The notes under the pieces: model-generated
The model's database searches: none
What the model was told of the DNA's origin: nothing
What the model saw: the letters and a program-made list of their open reading frames with translations, nothing else
NCBI GenBank assembly: GCA_025677815.1
Contig: JAIXMP010000032.1
Span: 434,001-498,000, forward strand
Direction: 5' to 3'
DNA length: 64,000 bases
Origin: Phascolomyces articulosus
Taxonomy: Eukaryota; Mucoromycota; Mucoromycetes; Mucorales; Lichtheimiaceae
Position numbers and translations under genes: made by a program
In this document: one piece after another, positions 33,223 to 45,154 of the stretch
Numbering within the stretch: the stretch's first letter is position 1
Layout of the letters: the number at the start of each line of letters is the position of its first letter

Positions 33223-35028
33223 ATGTATCGTTTTACTCCTATTACTACTCGTTCTCGTTTAGCAACTCGTTTATTCACTTATTCCTGTCAACACCATCGA
33301 GTAGTTGCCAATGTAAGAAGTTATACTATGGTCATTTCCTCTCCGCTTTTTTTTTTTTTTGACATGGATTTCTTTTCATTATCTGTTTCAAATTAATATA
33401 AAGAGTATGGGACCTGGGGATCTATGGCTATACCAATCCATTCTTTCAATCATTTCACTCTTTTCCTCACACACTCTCTATTTTGAACATGTAAAAGCAA
33501 AAAAGGAATATCTGGGTCTAATTGATATATATTTATTATAAACAACAGAGACTTTATAGCACTATATCTTCTTCAGCTTCATCTCCTTCTTCTAGTAGTA
33601 GTAATAGAGAGCAAAATACATCAGCAACAGCAAGTTGGAACAATGCTGAAAAGTTCACTCATGATTTAAGTTTTATGCAACACCTTCGAGACGTTAGCAA
33701 GGCATATCGTGTCATGGATCACACAGGACAGGTACTTAAATCTGAACATGATCCTAAACTATCCAAAGAAGCAGTAACTGCTTGGTATAAACAAATGTGG
33801 ACTTTACGTACCATGGATGAAATCTTGTATGAAGCACAACGTCAAGGTCGTATTAGTTTTTACATGACCCATTATGGTGAAGAAGCAATGATTGGTAGTG
33901 CAGCCGCTCTTGAATTTCAGGATGTTGTTTATGGTCAGGTAAAAAAGCTACATTCATTATAGTATACAAGATTATCAATGATAGCATATCATTATTATGC
34001 AAGTAAAAAAACATAAAAGACTAATTTTTATTTATTTATTATTGTTAGTATCGGGAAGCATTCATGCTATTGTATCGTGGATTTACCGTGGATGATTGTA
34101 TGAATCAATGTTTTTCCAATGCATTGGATGGTGGTAAAGGAAGACAAATGCCAGTTCATTATGGTTCAAAACAACATAATTTCCAAACAATTTCATCCCC
34201 TTTGGGTACACAAATACCACAAGCAGCAGGTGCAGCTTATGCACTCAAATTAAATGGTGATAAACAAGCAGTAACCATTTGTTATTTTGGTGAAGGTGCT
34301 GCTTCTGAAGGTGATTTCCATGCTGGTTTAAATATGGCTGCTACTTTAAAGTGTCCTGTAATCTTCTTCTGGTAAATCATTGATTAGTTTTTTTTTTTTT
34401 GGCTATTACATTATACCGTTTAGATAGACACACGTCACTGACCATATCTTTTTTTATTTTCAATTTTAGTCGTAACAATGGTTTTGCTATTTCAACACCT
34501 TCCAGTGAGCAATACAAAGGTGATGGTATTGCTCCACGTGGTATTGGTTACGGTATTGACACAGTATGTGTAGATGGCAATGATGCCTTTGCCGTTTACA
34601 ATGCCACTAAAGCAGCACGTGCCATTGCAGTGAGCGAAAACAAACCTGTCTTGATTGAAGCCATGACCTATCGTGTAGGTCATCACAGTACTTCTGATGA
34701 TTCCACAAAATACCGTGACCGTAAAGAAGTCGAAGAACGGGCCAAGTTTGATAACCCCATTACACGTTTAAGACGTCATATGGAACTCAAGGGATGGTGG
34801 GACCAACAACAAGAAGATGAATTACGTAAAGAAACACGTAAGACCGTGTTGAAAAGTTTTGGCGCTGCGGAAAAGAAACCCAAACCAGGATTACAAGAAT
34901 TATTTAATGACGTGTATGATGAAGTTCCACCTGCATTGGCCGTCCAACGGGATGAATTGGAACAATTGATGAAAAAATACCCAGAATACTATACAACCGA
35001 TGAATACGCTTCCTCTTCTTTGAAATAA
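33223..35028 (+). CDS. BCKDHA: Branched-chain 2-oxoacid dehydrogenase E1 component, alpha subunit
   Basis: Thiamine-diphosphate-dependent mitochondrial enzyme that oxidatively decarboxylates the 2-oxoacids of Leu, Ile and Val. Four exons (33223-33312, 33549-33938, 34049-34371, 34470-35028) give 453 aa. A presequence ([20 protein letters not shown]) precedes a Ser/Asn-rich linker. The core shows [39 protein letters not shown], the ThDP motif [15 protein letters not shown]...RNNGFAIST, and the phosphorylation-loop signature [15 protein letters not shown], in which the serine of HHSTSDD is the kinase target in animals. Length and order match the family. Confidence 0.96.
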
Positions 35029-35160
35029 TTACACTCTATTATTTAATATTGATAAATAAATAAAAAATAAGAATTTGTAATTTATTATACAAGATATAAA
35101 AGAAGAAATATACATAATAATGATAACGATAATATAATGATGAGGGGGAATGATGATAAA

Positions 35161-36870
35161 TTATTGACATTGTAATTGCATAATACGAAGATCATGTTCT
35201 AATTGTTTAACAGATTCTTCACGAGATAATAATTGTTGTTCCAACATGGCATTCTTAGTGACTAATTTATTTCGTTTCATATACATGATTTCTTCATCTG
35301 CTTGCATGCCTTCAATTTCATCCAAAAGTATCTTTATCTTGCGTTCATATGATAGTGCCACAGATCCATGGAAAGCTCGATTGGAGAGGGTCATGGAAGG
35401 TTCTTCATAACTTGAGGAATTAGTGTCTCTTGGTGGGAATAACATGGTGATTTCACCCGTCGACTGTCTTCGTCGTTTTTCCTGATTATAGGCAGCATTG
35501 GTATTACTTAACATTTGAATGCGTGAAAGGGCACTACGTAAATATTTGTTTTCCCGACGGACAAAGGTGAGTGCTTCCGTTTTATGTTTTATGCTTTCAT
35601 GGTATTCATTTCGTTCTGCTTGTAATTGATTCCGTAATCGAATGTTTTCTTCATTGGCAAGTTCAAACATGGTATGCCAATTATTTAAAGAATCTTCTTG
35701 ATGTTCATTATGTAATTGGGTATGTCCTGGGGGTAACGGAGGTGTTTGATAGTAATGATGATGATGGTGTTGTTGTTGCTGCTGCTGTTGTTGTTGTTGC
35801 TGCTGCTGTTGTTGTTGTTGATATTGTACAGTAGTAGCGGTAGTGGTGAGATCGTCGTCGTTGAGTGTTGTTAATGCTTCACATACATCGTCTATATCAC
35901 TACTGTAGACCCGACCTCTTTCCCATTTCTTGGTTGTATTTCTTGGTGGTGGATTTAGAGCTGTCACATGATGATGATGATGATGATGATGTTGGTCTTG
36001 TTCGCAGGATAAATAATTGTCTTCCGGTAGATCCATGACCATAGAAGAAGACCATGATTCCATGGAACAAAGAGAATCTCCATCAATGGAAAACCGGGTG
36101 TTATCATGTAATGGAAATGTAGAATGACTGCTATTACTCTCCATTCGTACTTTGGGCGCATGTGGAAGAGGTTTCAAAACATTGGGTGATGTTATTACCG
36201 ATGGTGACAAATGCCCATCGTTTTTATTATAATTATCATCGGTACTATTATTGTTACTACTTTCGCTCTTCTTATCATTTGAAATTTTAGAAGTAGTAGA
36301 AGTGATATCAGGATATTCTTCTGGTTCAAAAAATGAAGCGGTGGTAATTGGTTGTGATATAGATGCATTTGTTGTTGTAGTTGTTGTGGTAGTACTTGCT
36401 TCAAAAGATGATGTTGCGGATATATGTGATGACAAAGCTGCTCCTGAAGTACCAAGTAATAAATCATCACTGTCGATGACATTGGTTCGATTCATTACTA
36501 CAGCACCATTGGCTTTCACGCGATAAGGGTTATCAGTTGAATTGTTTTTAATATTATTAGTATTATTGAATTGGGAGGTAGTCATCCTAGGATTACGCTT
36601 TACTGATTGAGTATTTTGATGTTGTTCATCAAATAATTGCATAACAGTATTTAAAGTTTTAGGTCGTGTTTGTTGATGTTGTTGTTGATAATAAGGACTC
36701 ACACCACGTCGTGGTTCAGTAGCAGCTTTTGGCTGTTGATACCATGAAGATTGAGATGCACCTGAAGAGGAACTAATAAAACTTGAATCATCCAGTGTTG
36801 CTGTTCCTGCTTTTGCTGTTATTCCTGAGGATGATGATGACGATGAAGATTGAAAAAATTTAAGACGCAT
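35161..36870 (-). CDS. Coiled-coil protein of unknown function with polyQ/polyH tracts
   Basis: A single-exon frame of 569 codons from the ATG at 36870. The 5' extension of the open frame has no ATG. The N-terminal two thirds are low complexity (Ser, Thr, Asn) with an eight-His run, a Gln run of about 19 residues and a further His run. From about residue 400 the sequence turns into heptad-like helices, for example EENIRLRNQLQAERNEYHES, LTFVRRENKYLRSALSRIQ and KNAMLEQQLLSREESVKQLE, interrupted by a Ser/Pro segment. I do not recognise an orthologue. It looks like a cytoskeletal or scaffold adaptor, but that is inference. It is convergent with BCKDHA, 132 bp between stops. Confidence 0.7.
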   Translation of the reverse strand: MRLKFFQSSSSSSSSGITAKAGTATLDDSSFISSSSGASQSSWYQQPKAATEPRRGVSPYYQQQHQQTRPKTLNTVMQLFDEQHQNTQSVKRNPRMTTSQFNNTNNIKNNSTDNPYRVKANGAVVMNRTNVIDSDDLLLGTSGAALSSHISATSSFEASTTTTTTTTNASISQPITTASFFEPEEYPDITSTTSKISNDKKSESSNNNSTDDNYNKNDGHLSPSVITSPNVLKPLPHAPKVRMESNSSHSTFPLHDNTRFSIDGDSLCSMESWSSSMVMDLPEDNYLSCEQDQHHHHHHHHVTALNPPPRNTTKKWERGRVYSSDIDDVCEALTTLNDDDLTTTATTVQYQQQQQQQQQQQQQQQQQHHHHHYYQTPPLPPGHTQLHNEHQEDSLNNWHTMFELANEENIRLRNQLQAERNEYHESIKHKTEALTFVRRENKYLRSALSRIQMLSNTNAAYNQEKRRRQSTGEITMLFPPRDTNSSSYEEPSMTLSNRAFHGSVALSYERKIKILLDEIEGMQADEEIMYMKRNKLVTKNAMLEQQLLSREESVKQLEHDLRIMQLQCQ

Positions 36871-39800
36871 AGTTTTTTGAATATTAAAATTATGTAATAA
36901 TGAAAGTAGAAAAGAAAAAGAAATGAACAAAGATTTACTTATAAATATATAAAGAAAAAAAGAAAGAAAGAAAAGAAAAAGTAAAAGCTGAACTTTATAT
37001 TTATATATTTATATATTCTCTGTCTCTCTCTTTCAAGTTCTCCTTCGTACCTCTTTATAATATAGTTTCTTTTTTTTTTGGCTATCATTTTTACTCATAT
37101 AACACTTTCCCTCCCCCAACCAATTCTGGGCAGAGTTGACAACTTTCAAGTAAGATTCGTGTAACCTAAAATATATCTACACATGGGGTAGTGCAAATAA
37201 GCAACACACGATCTCGTCAGTTAATAAACCGGAGTAAAATTAGATATACTTATATGTTGTTCTTCAATATATTACAATAAATACATGTAGTATTTAGCCT
37301 AGTTCTCTTTTCATTTCATTTTATTAAATGAGTAACTTATTAAATTATTGAATTTCATAAATAACCGGTATTTGTTGTAGAGAAGCTTGAAGAAACAATA
37401 ATAGTATAAAGTAGTATTATATTGTCGTTAGTTAAAAAAAATGGCACGGTCTGTTGGCTATGTTATTATAATATTGTATACGAAGAGTCTCTTTTTTTTA
37501 TAGTTGTACAAACAACTTTTTTAAAGTTTTGTATATTTGGTATAGCTTGAAAATTCTTCCATTTTATTTTCGTGGGATATATTTTTCTTTTAATGCGAAA
37601 AAAAAAAAAAAAAAATTGATCAAGAAGACCAAGGTTTTGTCATAGATTACAATTATAATAAGTCTGGGAACAAGAATTGTTAAATACGTTGATCATTTTT
37701 TCATCCATGCGAAGATCGACATAAACTATTATTGTGTGGGATGCACAATGATGATTCTTGTATTCATCTCGGCTTTACTCAATATGGGATTATTATTTTC
37801 ACACCTCCTGATGTATGTTGTCCGGGCCGATAAACTAAGCTCATAAACAGTATGGTATGATTATGTCCACTCTCACATCGCACTAAAGAGGGGAATGCCA
37901 AATTGAATTGAGTAACTATAAATTATGGGCATATTATCTTAACTGTCCATTATACCGGTAATATACATACATAATGATAGCGTTGAATATAAGATCAGTA
38001 ACCAATCTACCACTTTTTTTTTTGGTTTCGAGGATGTATGGTAGTTGTTAATGATAAGCTTTATACAGTTTTTTCTTGGCTTTTTTTTTTAAAAAAAAAC
38101 CATTATTATACAAATGATTATAACTAAATAGTAAAAAGGTGTAACATGAGAAGGAAACTTTTCATCTTTATCTTAAAGACATGCTAAAAAATAGAAGGGA
38201 ACTCTCTTATCGCGATCGATCATGATCACACTATAACAAGTTACAACATAAGTAAAGTAGTAGATAAAACTCATCAGCAATGGTGATTTTTCGTGGAATA
38301 GTATTCCATCATCTTCCATCCATATATAATTGTCAATTTAAATATATATTTTATTATAACGATCGTTGGTCATAGTAGTAGTAACACATGCCTGCTTTAA
38401 TAAACGTGGTCTAGGTAGGACATGTATATAGCAAACCTGTTTATAATGCTGAAGTGACGATGTCAATGGATACTTAATTTATATTATATATTATTGGTTT
38501 AGTGTATAAAATTCTAATAATACAATTACTTGATATTACAATGATTCTTTAAATAACCAGATACAAAAAATATAGGTATATATGGTATTTTTTTATGGTT
38601 AAATTCAATTATTATTGACTTTTAATATTTCAGTTTGATTCATATGATATTTCATATTATCTCATACGCAAAGTCACAGATTTATAATGAAGAAGAAGAT
38701 ATCACTGATGGTATCAGTCATCGGAGTGTGGTGTATCATTTTAACATTCCAAATAAGTTTATTTGTCAACAAGGAGTAATGGTTTATTCTTTTTCTGTCG
38801 TACACAAACAACATCATGATAAATTTTAGGAATGTGTTTGGATATAGCTCTATCTCTGGCTATATTTGACGATTATATAATAAATGATGACAACGAGCTG
38901 TCAAAAGGAAGTCTAAATATTATTATAAATCTGAGTAACCATTATTTTGCTAGATAGAGAGTTTCCGTCTTTTTCTTATCTATGTTCTAATCCTTGGCAT
39001 TTCACATATTTACGACCACATGAGTTGCTCTCGGTATAAATCCATGTTGATAATGTTATTAATATATTTTATATTCGATATCAACATTGATAGATACAAA
39101 ATCCTTAATGGAATCTCACTCATTAGGGGAATATAGTATAGTCACTGTAGAATGAAAAAAAAAATGGGAATACTCTATCCGATTTGTATATATTCCCTGT
39201 GACGTTTCGTGCAAATAAGGATCATTCTTGTCTGCTTCTAACATATGCAGTATATGATGGTAACTCACATATAAACAAAATTTTAAGCGACATTATAGCC
39301 AATGAAATCATAATAACTTATTTAAAACAAATATTGATCATTGTATCCAGGATTATGCTATATCATGATGGATGGATAGTCGTTGTATCAAACTATTTTG
39401 CTAAAGAAAATTTTCCAAGTTCCAGGTTACGCACCTGAGAGGTAATTTAAAATAATATTCAGTTAGTTAATCAATTATGAGTTTATTGCCAATGCATCTC
39501 TTTTTACTTAACAAAAAAAATCTTTTTGCTTACCCGGAATCCTCAACCCATTTTTATTACGGGGAAATGTTTCTTGAACAATAATCAATGTCTGAGTGCA
39601 ATCATAGTACTCTCATAGGCGACAGGGGCCATTCTTAAGCATGTCTACTTTCCACATACTACAATTAACCTTGGGTCTAATAAAAGCAAATAGAAAAAAA
39701 TAATATCATATCAGACTATTGCAAAATAATAAATAACAATAATAAGAGTGAAAAAACAAATCAGCTTATCACAAAACAGAGAAAAAGAAATGGGAACACA

Positions 39801-40690
39801 CAAAAAGCAGTAGAACACTTCTTTCCATGAAAGTGCTAAAGAATGAGCATAGACAGTAGAGTGATAGTTACCTACCACCCACTAGAACAAAACTGAGACC
39901 GGGAAACGCCACAAGGAAGGATGCCGTTTGTGGAGCTCTAGTGGTAAACTGTGTGTCTTAGAATATAAATATCCTAGCACATTTGATGATACGACACATT
40001 TACCAGAACCAATGTACTAGGCCAAGTAACAACACATCAGATGGATGCCTAATCCCAACCGTCCTACTAAGAACTGGGCGTGATATCATGCACAAAAGCA
40101 AAATAGGCAGATAAGAACTGCGTAAAACAGAACTCGAAAAGAAGATGAACTAAAACAAGAAGCGACACTTCAGTTTCACTGTATCAGACAAAGGAGAACA
40201 CCCCAAGAAGACCAATAAAAATACAAAAAAAGAATACTAAGTACAATATGTCTAATAGTTTCATCCATCCATCACACACAAATGAACATGGCTTGCCTTG
40301 TCATAAACAGAAAGAGACTTGTTATCAAACAATATATTATTTATTGGTCGGAGGAAACCATTTAAATAGATTTAGGATCAAAAAGTGAAAGATTTTCTTT
40401 ATAACTCTCAAACTTATAATAAATAATATACATTCCATGTATTATTTTGATAATGTACAATGGCCTAACGATTAAAAGTGTGTTTTCTGAAGTAGAAAAA
40501 AAAGGCACGCGTCAATACGTAACACGAGTTGCGTGTTTACAAAATTGGGAATTACTTTCAACTTGCATGAAATTTCTTAAAAAAAAGTAGTAAATGATTG
40601 TATGATGGAAGTCGGAGTGCCTGGTAAAAAAAATGCCGTATATTTACGCAGAATCTACATGGATATGGCCTGATAAGTGCTATTTTATAG
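36871..40690. other. 3.8-kb gene-poor region, probable transposon graveyard
   Basis: No intact gene. Short open stretches near 38635-38829 and 39184-39438 lack recognisable motifs. From 39530 to 40260 the base composition shifts to a less T-biased, A/C/G-mixed sequence, unlike the surrounding intergenic DNA, suggesting a decayed insertion. A tRNA A-box-like TGGCCTAACGATTAAAAG occurs at 40461-40478. A T-run/A-run tract lies at 38081-38099. Confidence 0.4.
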
Positions 40691-41077
40691 ATGGAGGAGG
40701 AACGGCTGGAAAAGTACGTAGAAGAAAAATGCCAAATAATTGTCGAAGCAATTAAGGATGAAGCATGTGGTAACGCCCTATCGTTCATTGCAGTTTATGG
40801 CTCTTTTGAATGCTGAACTTTTATGGCCAAAAGTTAACATTGGTAAAAAAAAGAAAACGTCCCAAAAGACTTATTCCCTAATGATACAAACAACGAGTAC
40901 CAGACTTTGCAATTTTCTGGAGATGATGAGTATCATAGTGATGATTATAATCCGGAAGAAGATGAATATGATAAAGATAATGTTGATGATATCTTACAAG
41001 AAATTGAGAATGGTAGACCTGTTTCCAATTTCTTCGAAAGTGCTGACGGAGGAGATACAAATGTTGATCTTCTTTAG
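40691..41077 (+). CDS. Small acidic protein, unrecognised (tentative gene model)
   Basis: Two exons, 40691-40769 and 40854-41077, joined by a GTAACG donor and an AAAAAG acceptor, give 100 aa starting MEEERLEKYVEEKCQIIVEA. The second half is very acidic (FSGDDEYHSDDYNPEEDEYD) and ends GGDTNVDLL. The frame of exon 2 is open without a Met for over 70 codons, which supports an exon. I recognise no family. The surrounding DNA is transposon-like, so it might instead be the C-terminal relic of a transposase gene. An upstream exon is also possible because TTTTATAG precedes the ATG. Confidence 0.35.
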
Positions 41078-41587
41078 TATCAGATATATCATTTTTCTGC
41101 GCTTTTAGTATTTAGCATTGTATAGTATTTCTGCTTCTTGTGATAATTATAATTTATATTGATATATATTAAGTACTTGCTTTTTATTAGTTTATAAAAG
41201 TATTTGCTCATTATAAAATGAGAGTATAGAGGAAAAATAGTACGCAACATTGAAAGACAATTTTTTTCTTTGGAAAATTGAAAAGGTGAAGGCGTATATC
41301 ATCTATATAAAATCCTGCGGTGCACACGGTGCCATCCACAGAGGATTGTAAACTAGATGCCGCAGATTCCTAATCATGTTCGGTCATTCAAACGGCCGTC
41401 AATCCTCCATTCATATATGGTAATTAATTCAGATGCCAGTGGTGCTCACATTTCAAAAAATTTCAACTGCCAAATGGTGACATCATACTTAGTGGTGGGG
41501 GAGGAAGACGAAGAATATTTTCCTTGGTGTTTGTGCGGGCTTGCTAAGCCGTTTTTCACCCTCTTATCACAAAACACATTTACAACA
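41078..41587. promoter_or_regulatory. Gap upstream of the COX7C-like gene
   Basis: A 510-bp interval. It has an AT-rich half, then from about 41310 a less AT-rich stretch leading to the start at 41588. No separate gene is supported. Confidence 0.3.
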
Positions 41588-42142
41588 ATGTACGCTAACG
41601 TCCTTGCCCGTTCTGCCATGCGCTCCCGCGTTGCTTCCCGTCAAGTTATGCGTTCTGACTTGTACCATTTTGAAAACACCAACGGCCAGGTAAATTCATA
41701 TCCGTATAAAAAAAAGATAATGAATTTATTTAGAAAAATAAAAAACACACATATACAGCTTTGTGTGTGAGCGCGTCCATATTATATATTCTTTTTCCCC
41801 ATGCTCGGATTCAGATCAATTAAAATTGTATTTTATTTTCATTAGAACATTCCTTTCAAGACCACCAACCGTCCTGCTCTTGCTTTGAAGATGGTTGCTT
41901 TCCTCGGCTTGGGTTTTGCTGCCCCTTTCCTTGGTATGTTTAATCAATTATAACCTTGGATTATCTTTAGAAATATTGATAAACTAATTTGTTTTTGTTT
42001 TCTTATTTTTTTTTTCATTGTTGGATATATAGGTGCTGCTTGGCAATTGTAAGTTTTTTTTTCTTGAATATTGATTGATAATAATAGGTAGTATATTGAT
42101 TGCTAATATTTTTTTTTATAATATAGCCACAAGGCTGGTTAA
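41588..42142 (+). CDS. COX8: Cytochrome c oxidase subunit VIIc (fungal Cox8)
   Basis: Four exons (41588-41689, 41846-41933, 42033-42048, 42127-42142) give 73 aa. A basic presequence (MYANVLARSAMRSRVASRQV) precedes the mature part, which matches the COX7C pattern: ENTNGQNIPFKTTNRPAL, then a membrane helix VAFLGLGFAAPFLGAAWQ and a short basic tail HKAG. It is a nuclear-encoded accessory subunit of complex IV in the inner mitochondrial membrane. The last two exons are only 16 nt each, so they are invisible to ORF scanning. Biased codons suggest high expression. Confidence 0.88.
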
Positions 42143-44179
42143 ACAGTTGAACTCTTTCCTCTCTCCCCTTTTCGCTTACATTATATCACATAAAAAAAAG
42201 GACGTTATGTTTTTGTTATAAAAAAAACCTTTTACAATAAACCACCATAGAGTCAACCATAGACTTTTGATTTATATATAAAAATATCGACTATACGTTA
42301 TATATATCTATTTTGATCTTTATGTTTCTTTTTTGGTGATAATAGATATGGAGGTTTTTATTATCATGGAAAGGAAGGAAAAATAAAGCAGGGGTGTTTA
42401 TATATTTGTAAAAATATATGCATGAAGCTTTGTAAGAAATCGTTTATCCACCTTCTTCCTAACGTTTGGTAATCAAATCAATATATATCATCCAATTGAG
42501 TGATAATATGTGATGGATGAAGTCACACCTGGTTGACAGATGATTTGATATATCTACTATGACCGAGAACATACAACGTGGTATAAAGATATCTTTGGGC
42601 AGTAAGTAAGGAAATCATGTTATACATTGTTAGGTGCATTATGTGCTAAGAAATAACGACGCTTTGCTGGATTTTTAATAGTAGTGTTTGGTTCATCCGT
42701 ATTTGTTTTCATGACGATACGAGAAAGATCAGTCTGTTTTTCTGTTGCTGATTTGTGACATGCATATAAACCTTTTGTTTGATAAATGGTTGTATCTCAA
42801 GTGAGTTTATAAGTATTGGAAGAAACTTTTCTAATCTAGCATCATAGAGTTCTTTAAAGTAAAGGGTGAAAGATCCCGTTTAAAATGTCCATGTATTTAA
42901 TATTTATATAACTTTATAAATCCGATAAATTGTAACCCATCTCCATTACCGAATGTGGTATTTTTTTGATGTGGCTATAATACATATATTAAAGAACCAC
43001 TTGTATTTTATATAAAAAAGATACTCTCTTTTCAATGGGAAATTTTTTATATGTGGTCGGAATGAATAGTGTTTAACGTTTTCGATGAGTATCATTGAAC
43101 TTTGATGAAGATAAGATGTTATATATACTCAAACCAACCAAATATATAGAATAGTTGTTTTATGTCATATCGCGTTTGAGATCAGATCAAGAGAGACGGT
43201 GATAATGCGCACAGATAATTATTTTGAAAATAGTATAACAATAGAACATTTCTCGAATGCCTTCATGTTTCCCCTTTCTATACTACAAGACTATTATATA
43301 ATCTCCTCTCCCCACACTTTTCACTCAACGCTAAATATTAGGCGGTACCGTTCTAAATGATACTAAATTTGGGTACAAGTAAATCATCTATTTGTTTTTT
43401 TTTTGTTTTGTTTTGTTGATGAGCCCATATATATTAGGTAGAAGAACCAAAATACTTTGAAGAAAATGTTGTAAATCACCCTGTAAACCTTATAGAAAAA
43501 AAGAAAACACACACGCTCACACAATACATATATCACACAGAGTCGGTATAACCGTAGAAGGTTTGAAGGAAAAATATGGTGTTAGTTCAAGTTCAGCATG
43601 TGATATAAGAGGAAAGGCTAAAATAACGTTCGTTGATTGGTTGACACGAAAAAAAAATACACCCAATCTGATATTCTCTCTCTCTCCACACTCTCTGAAG
43701 CATGATCCTCAAAAAATATAAAATACTTAAACGGCCGATCCGTCATTTTTTCTTGATTAATTATGCAAGAAGATGATTCTTTTCTTAGGTGCTCTGTCAT
43801 ATTTTTGGGGAGGAAAGAGAAGAAGAAGATAGAGGTGTGTATGTGTGATTATGTACTAAGTATATATTATATACATAACTATATACCTATATATTCAAAT
43901 TGTGTATGATTGTAAAGGAAGAACACTATCGGCACCAATATCAGTCGCCAATCAAAAAAAAAAAATTGCACTCGGTGGAGTAGCAGTCTTCCATCAAGAG
44001 CCTCTTATGGGAAGTTTTGGTTAAATAGCTTCAAGGTCAACCTGACTCGGTGACAAGAAGGAAAAAAAATAATTATTTATATAAAAAAATTATTTTTTGT
44101 TGAGGAGACCCACTTTTTTTTTCCTTCTTCTCCTTCTTCTTTACTCTTCTCTCTTCTCATCTCTACTCTACATTCCACA
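42143..44179. other. 2-kb gap holding transposon-like remnants
   Basis: Contains the pogo/CENP-B-type helix-turn-helix relic at 43542-43721 (+) and, on the minus strand at 42628-42860, two overlapping open frames without a start, one ending in NPAKRRYFLAHNAPNNV. Neither forms a gene. The last 80 bases before 44180 are strongly CT-rich and likely the GCSH promoter. Confidence 0.4.
43542..43721 (+). pseudogene. Relic of pogo/Tigger-type (CENP-B HTH) transposase
   Basis: An open frame with no start codon reads ITVEGLKEKYGVSSSSACDI then RGKAKITFVDWL before drifting into low complexity and a TAA at 43719-43721. The helix-turn-helix core L-x-x-K-Y-G-V-S-x-S-x-x-x-D-I followed by K-x-K-I is characteristic of the N-terminal DNA-binding region of pogo/Tc5-like transposases and CENP-B-related proteins. 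No catalytic DDE region follows, so only a fragment survives. Confidence 0.45.
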
Positions 44180-45154
44180 ATGGCTCTCAGACAATTGACC
44201 TCCCGTGTTGTTTCTCCCTACGTCCCTGCCTTGCGCAAGTCCGCCACCATGGCTGCTTTCCGTACTTATGCCAGTAAGTTGAATATATTTGTCTTATATA
44301 AACATTCTTTTATTGCACGCGTGTATGAAAGGAAGAGAGAAAGAGAAAGGGTGTCTTATGAGTGCGTGTGTGTGGGATGGATGACTTGTTTTGGATATCA
44401 ATGGTTACGTGTTTTGTTATGTGTATGAGAAAATAAATACTCATATACCATGTTCCTTTTTCTTTTGTTTTCTAACTTGTAGCCAAGAAGTACACCGATG
44501 ACCACGAATGGATCTCCATTGAAGATGGTGTTGGTACCATCGGTATCACCGACTATGCCCAAAAGGTATGTATTTAATTCAAGGATTCATGATGAAAAAA
44601 AATAGAATTCTTATCGGATGAAAAAGACAACCGCAAAGAAAGAAAGAAACGAGAATGCGTTTACTTATTAGATGATTATTTATTTTAGGCATTGGGTGAT
44701 GTTGTCTTTGTCGAAACCCCTGCTGTTGGTGATGCTGTTGAAAAGAAGGGTGAGTGATCATTTCCCTATTTGTTTGTATATTTAGATAAAAATTTTGACA
44801 TGATTTGACTGATATATATTTTGATCTTATTAATAGATCAAATTGGTGCTGTTGAATCCGTCAAGGCTGCCAGTGATATCTACACTCCCGTCACTGGTGA
44901 AGTTGTTAACGTCAACGAAGCTTTGGCTGATGAGCCTTCCTTGATCAACTCCAGCCCTGAACAAGATGGTAAGCTATAAAGGGATTAACTTTTGGGGAAT
45001 TTATTTTACGAATTGATATACTCAATGATTTTCTTTTTTTTCATTGTTGTTAGGTTGGTTGGCCAAGATCAAGTTGTCTAACCTTGAAGAACTTGAAGGT
45101 CTTATGGATGAAAAGGCTTATGCCGAACTCTGTGCTTCTGAAGAAGAACACTAA
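44180..45154 (+). CDS. GCV3: Glycine cleavage system H protein
   Basis: Lipoyl carrier of the mitochondrial glycine decarboxylase complex. It shuttles the aminomethyl group between the P, T and L proteins. Five exons (44180-44273, 44483-44565, 44689-44749, 44837-44968, 45054-45154) give 156 aa. A presequence of about 30 residues ([20 protein letters not shown]) is followed by [30 protein letters not shown] and the lipoylation site [16 protein letters not shown] with lysine 89, then [17 protein letters not shown] and [10 protein letters not shown]. All conserved blocks of the family are present. Codon bias is strong. Confidence 0.97.

Noticed and set aside
38635..38829. 64-codon plus-strand ORF in the gene-poor region
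   Set aside because: No recognisable motif, no splice partners and isolated in DNA that looks like decayed insertions.
39184..39438. 84-codon plus-strand ORF
   Set aside because: Composition is that of AT-rich random DNA, and it has no ATG at its start and no motifs.
39925..39955. TGGAGCTCTAGTGGTAAAC resembling a tRNA A box
   Set aside because: No B box or foldable cloverleaf downstream.
42628..42860. Overlapping minus-strand open frames near 42.7 kb, considered as a gene tail
   Set aside because: Two frames compete, neither has a start or convincing splice sites, and no family is recognisable.
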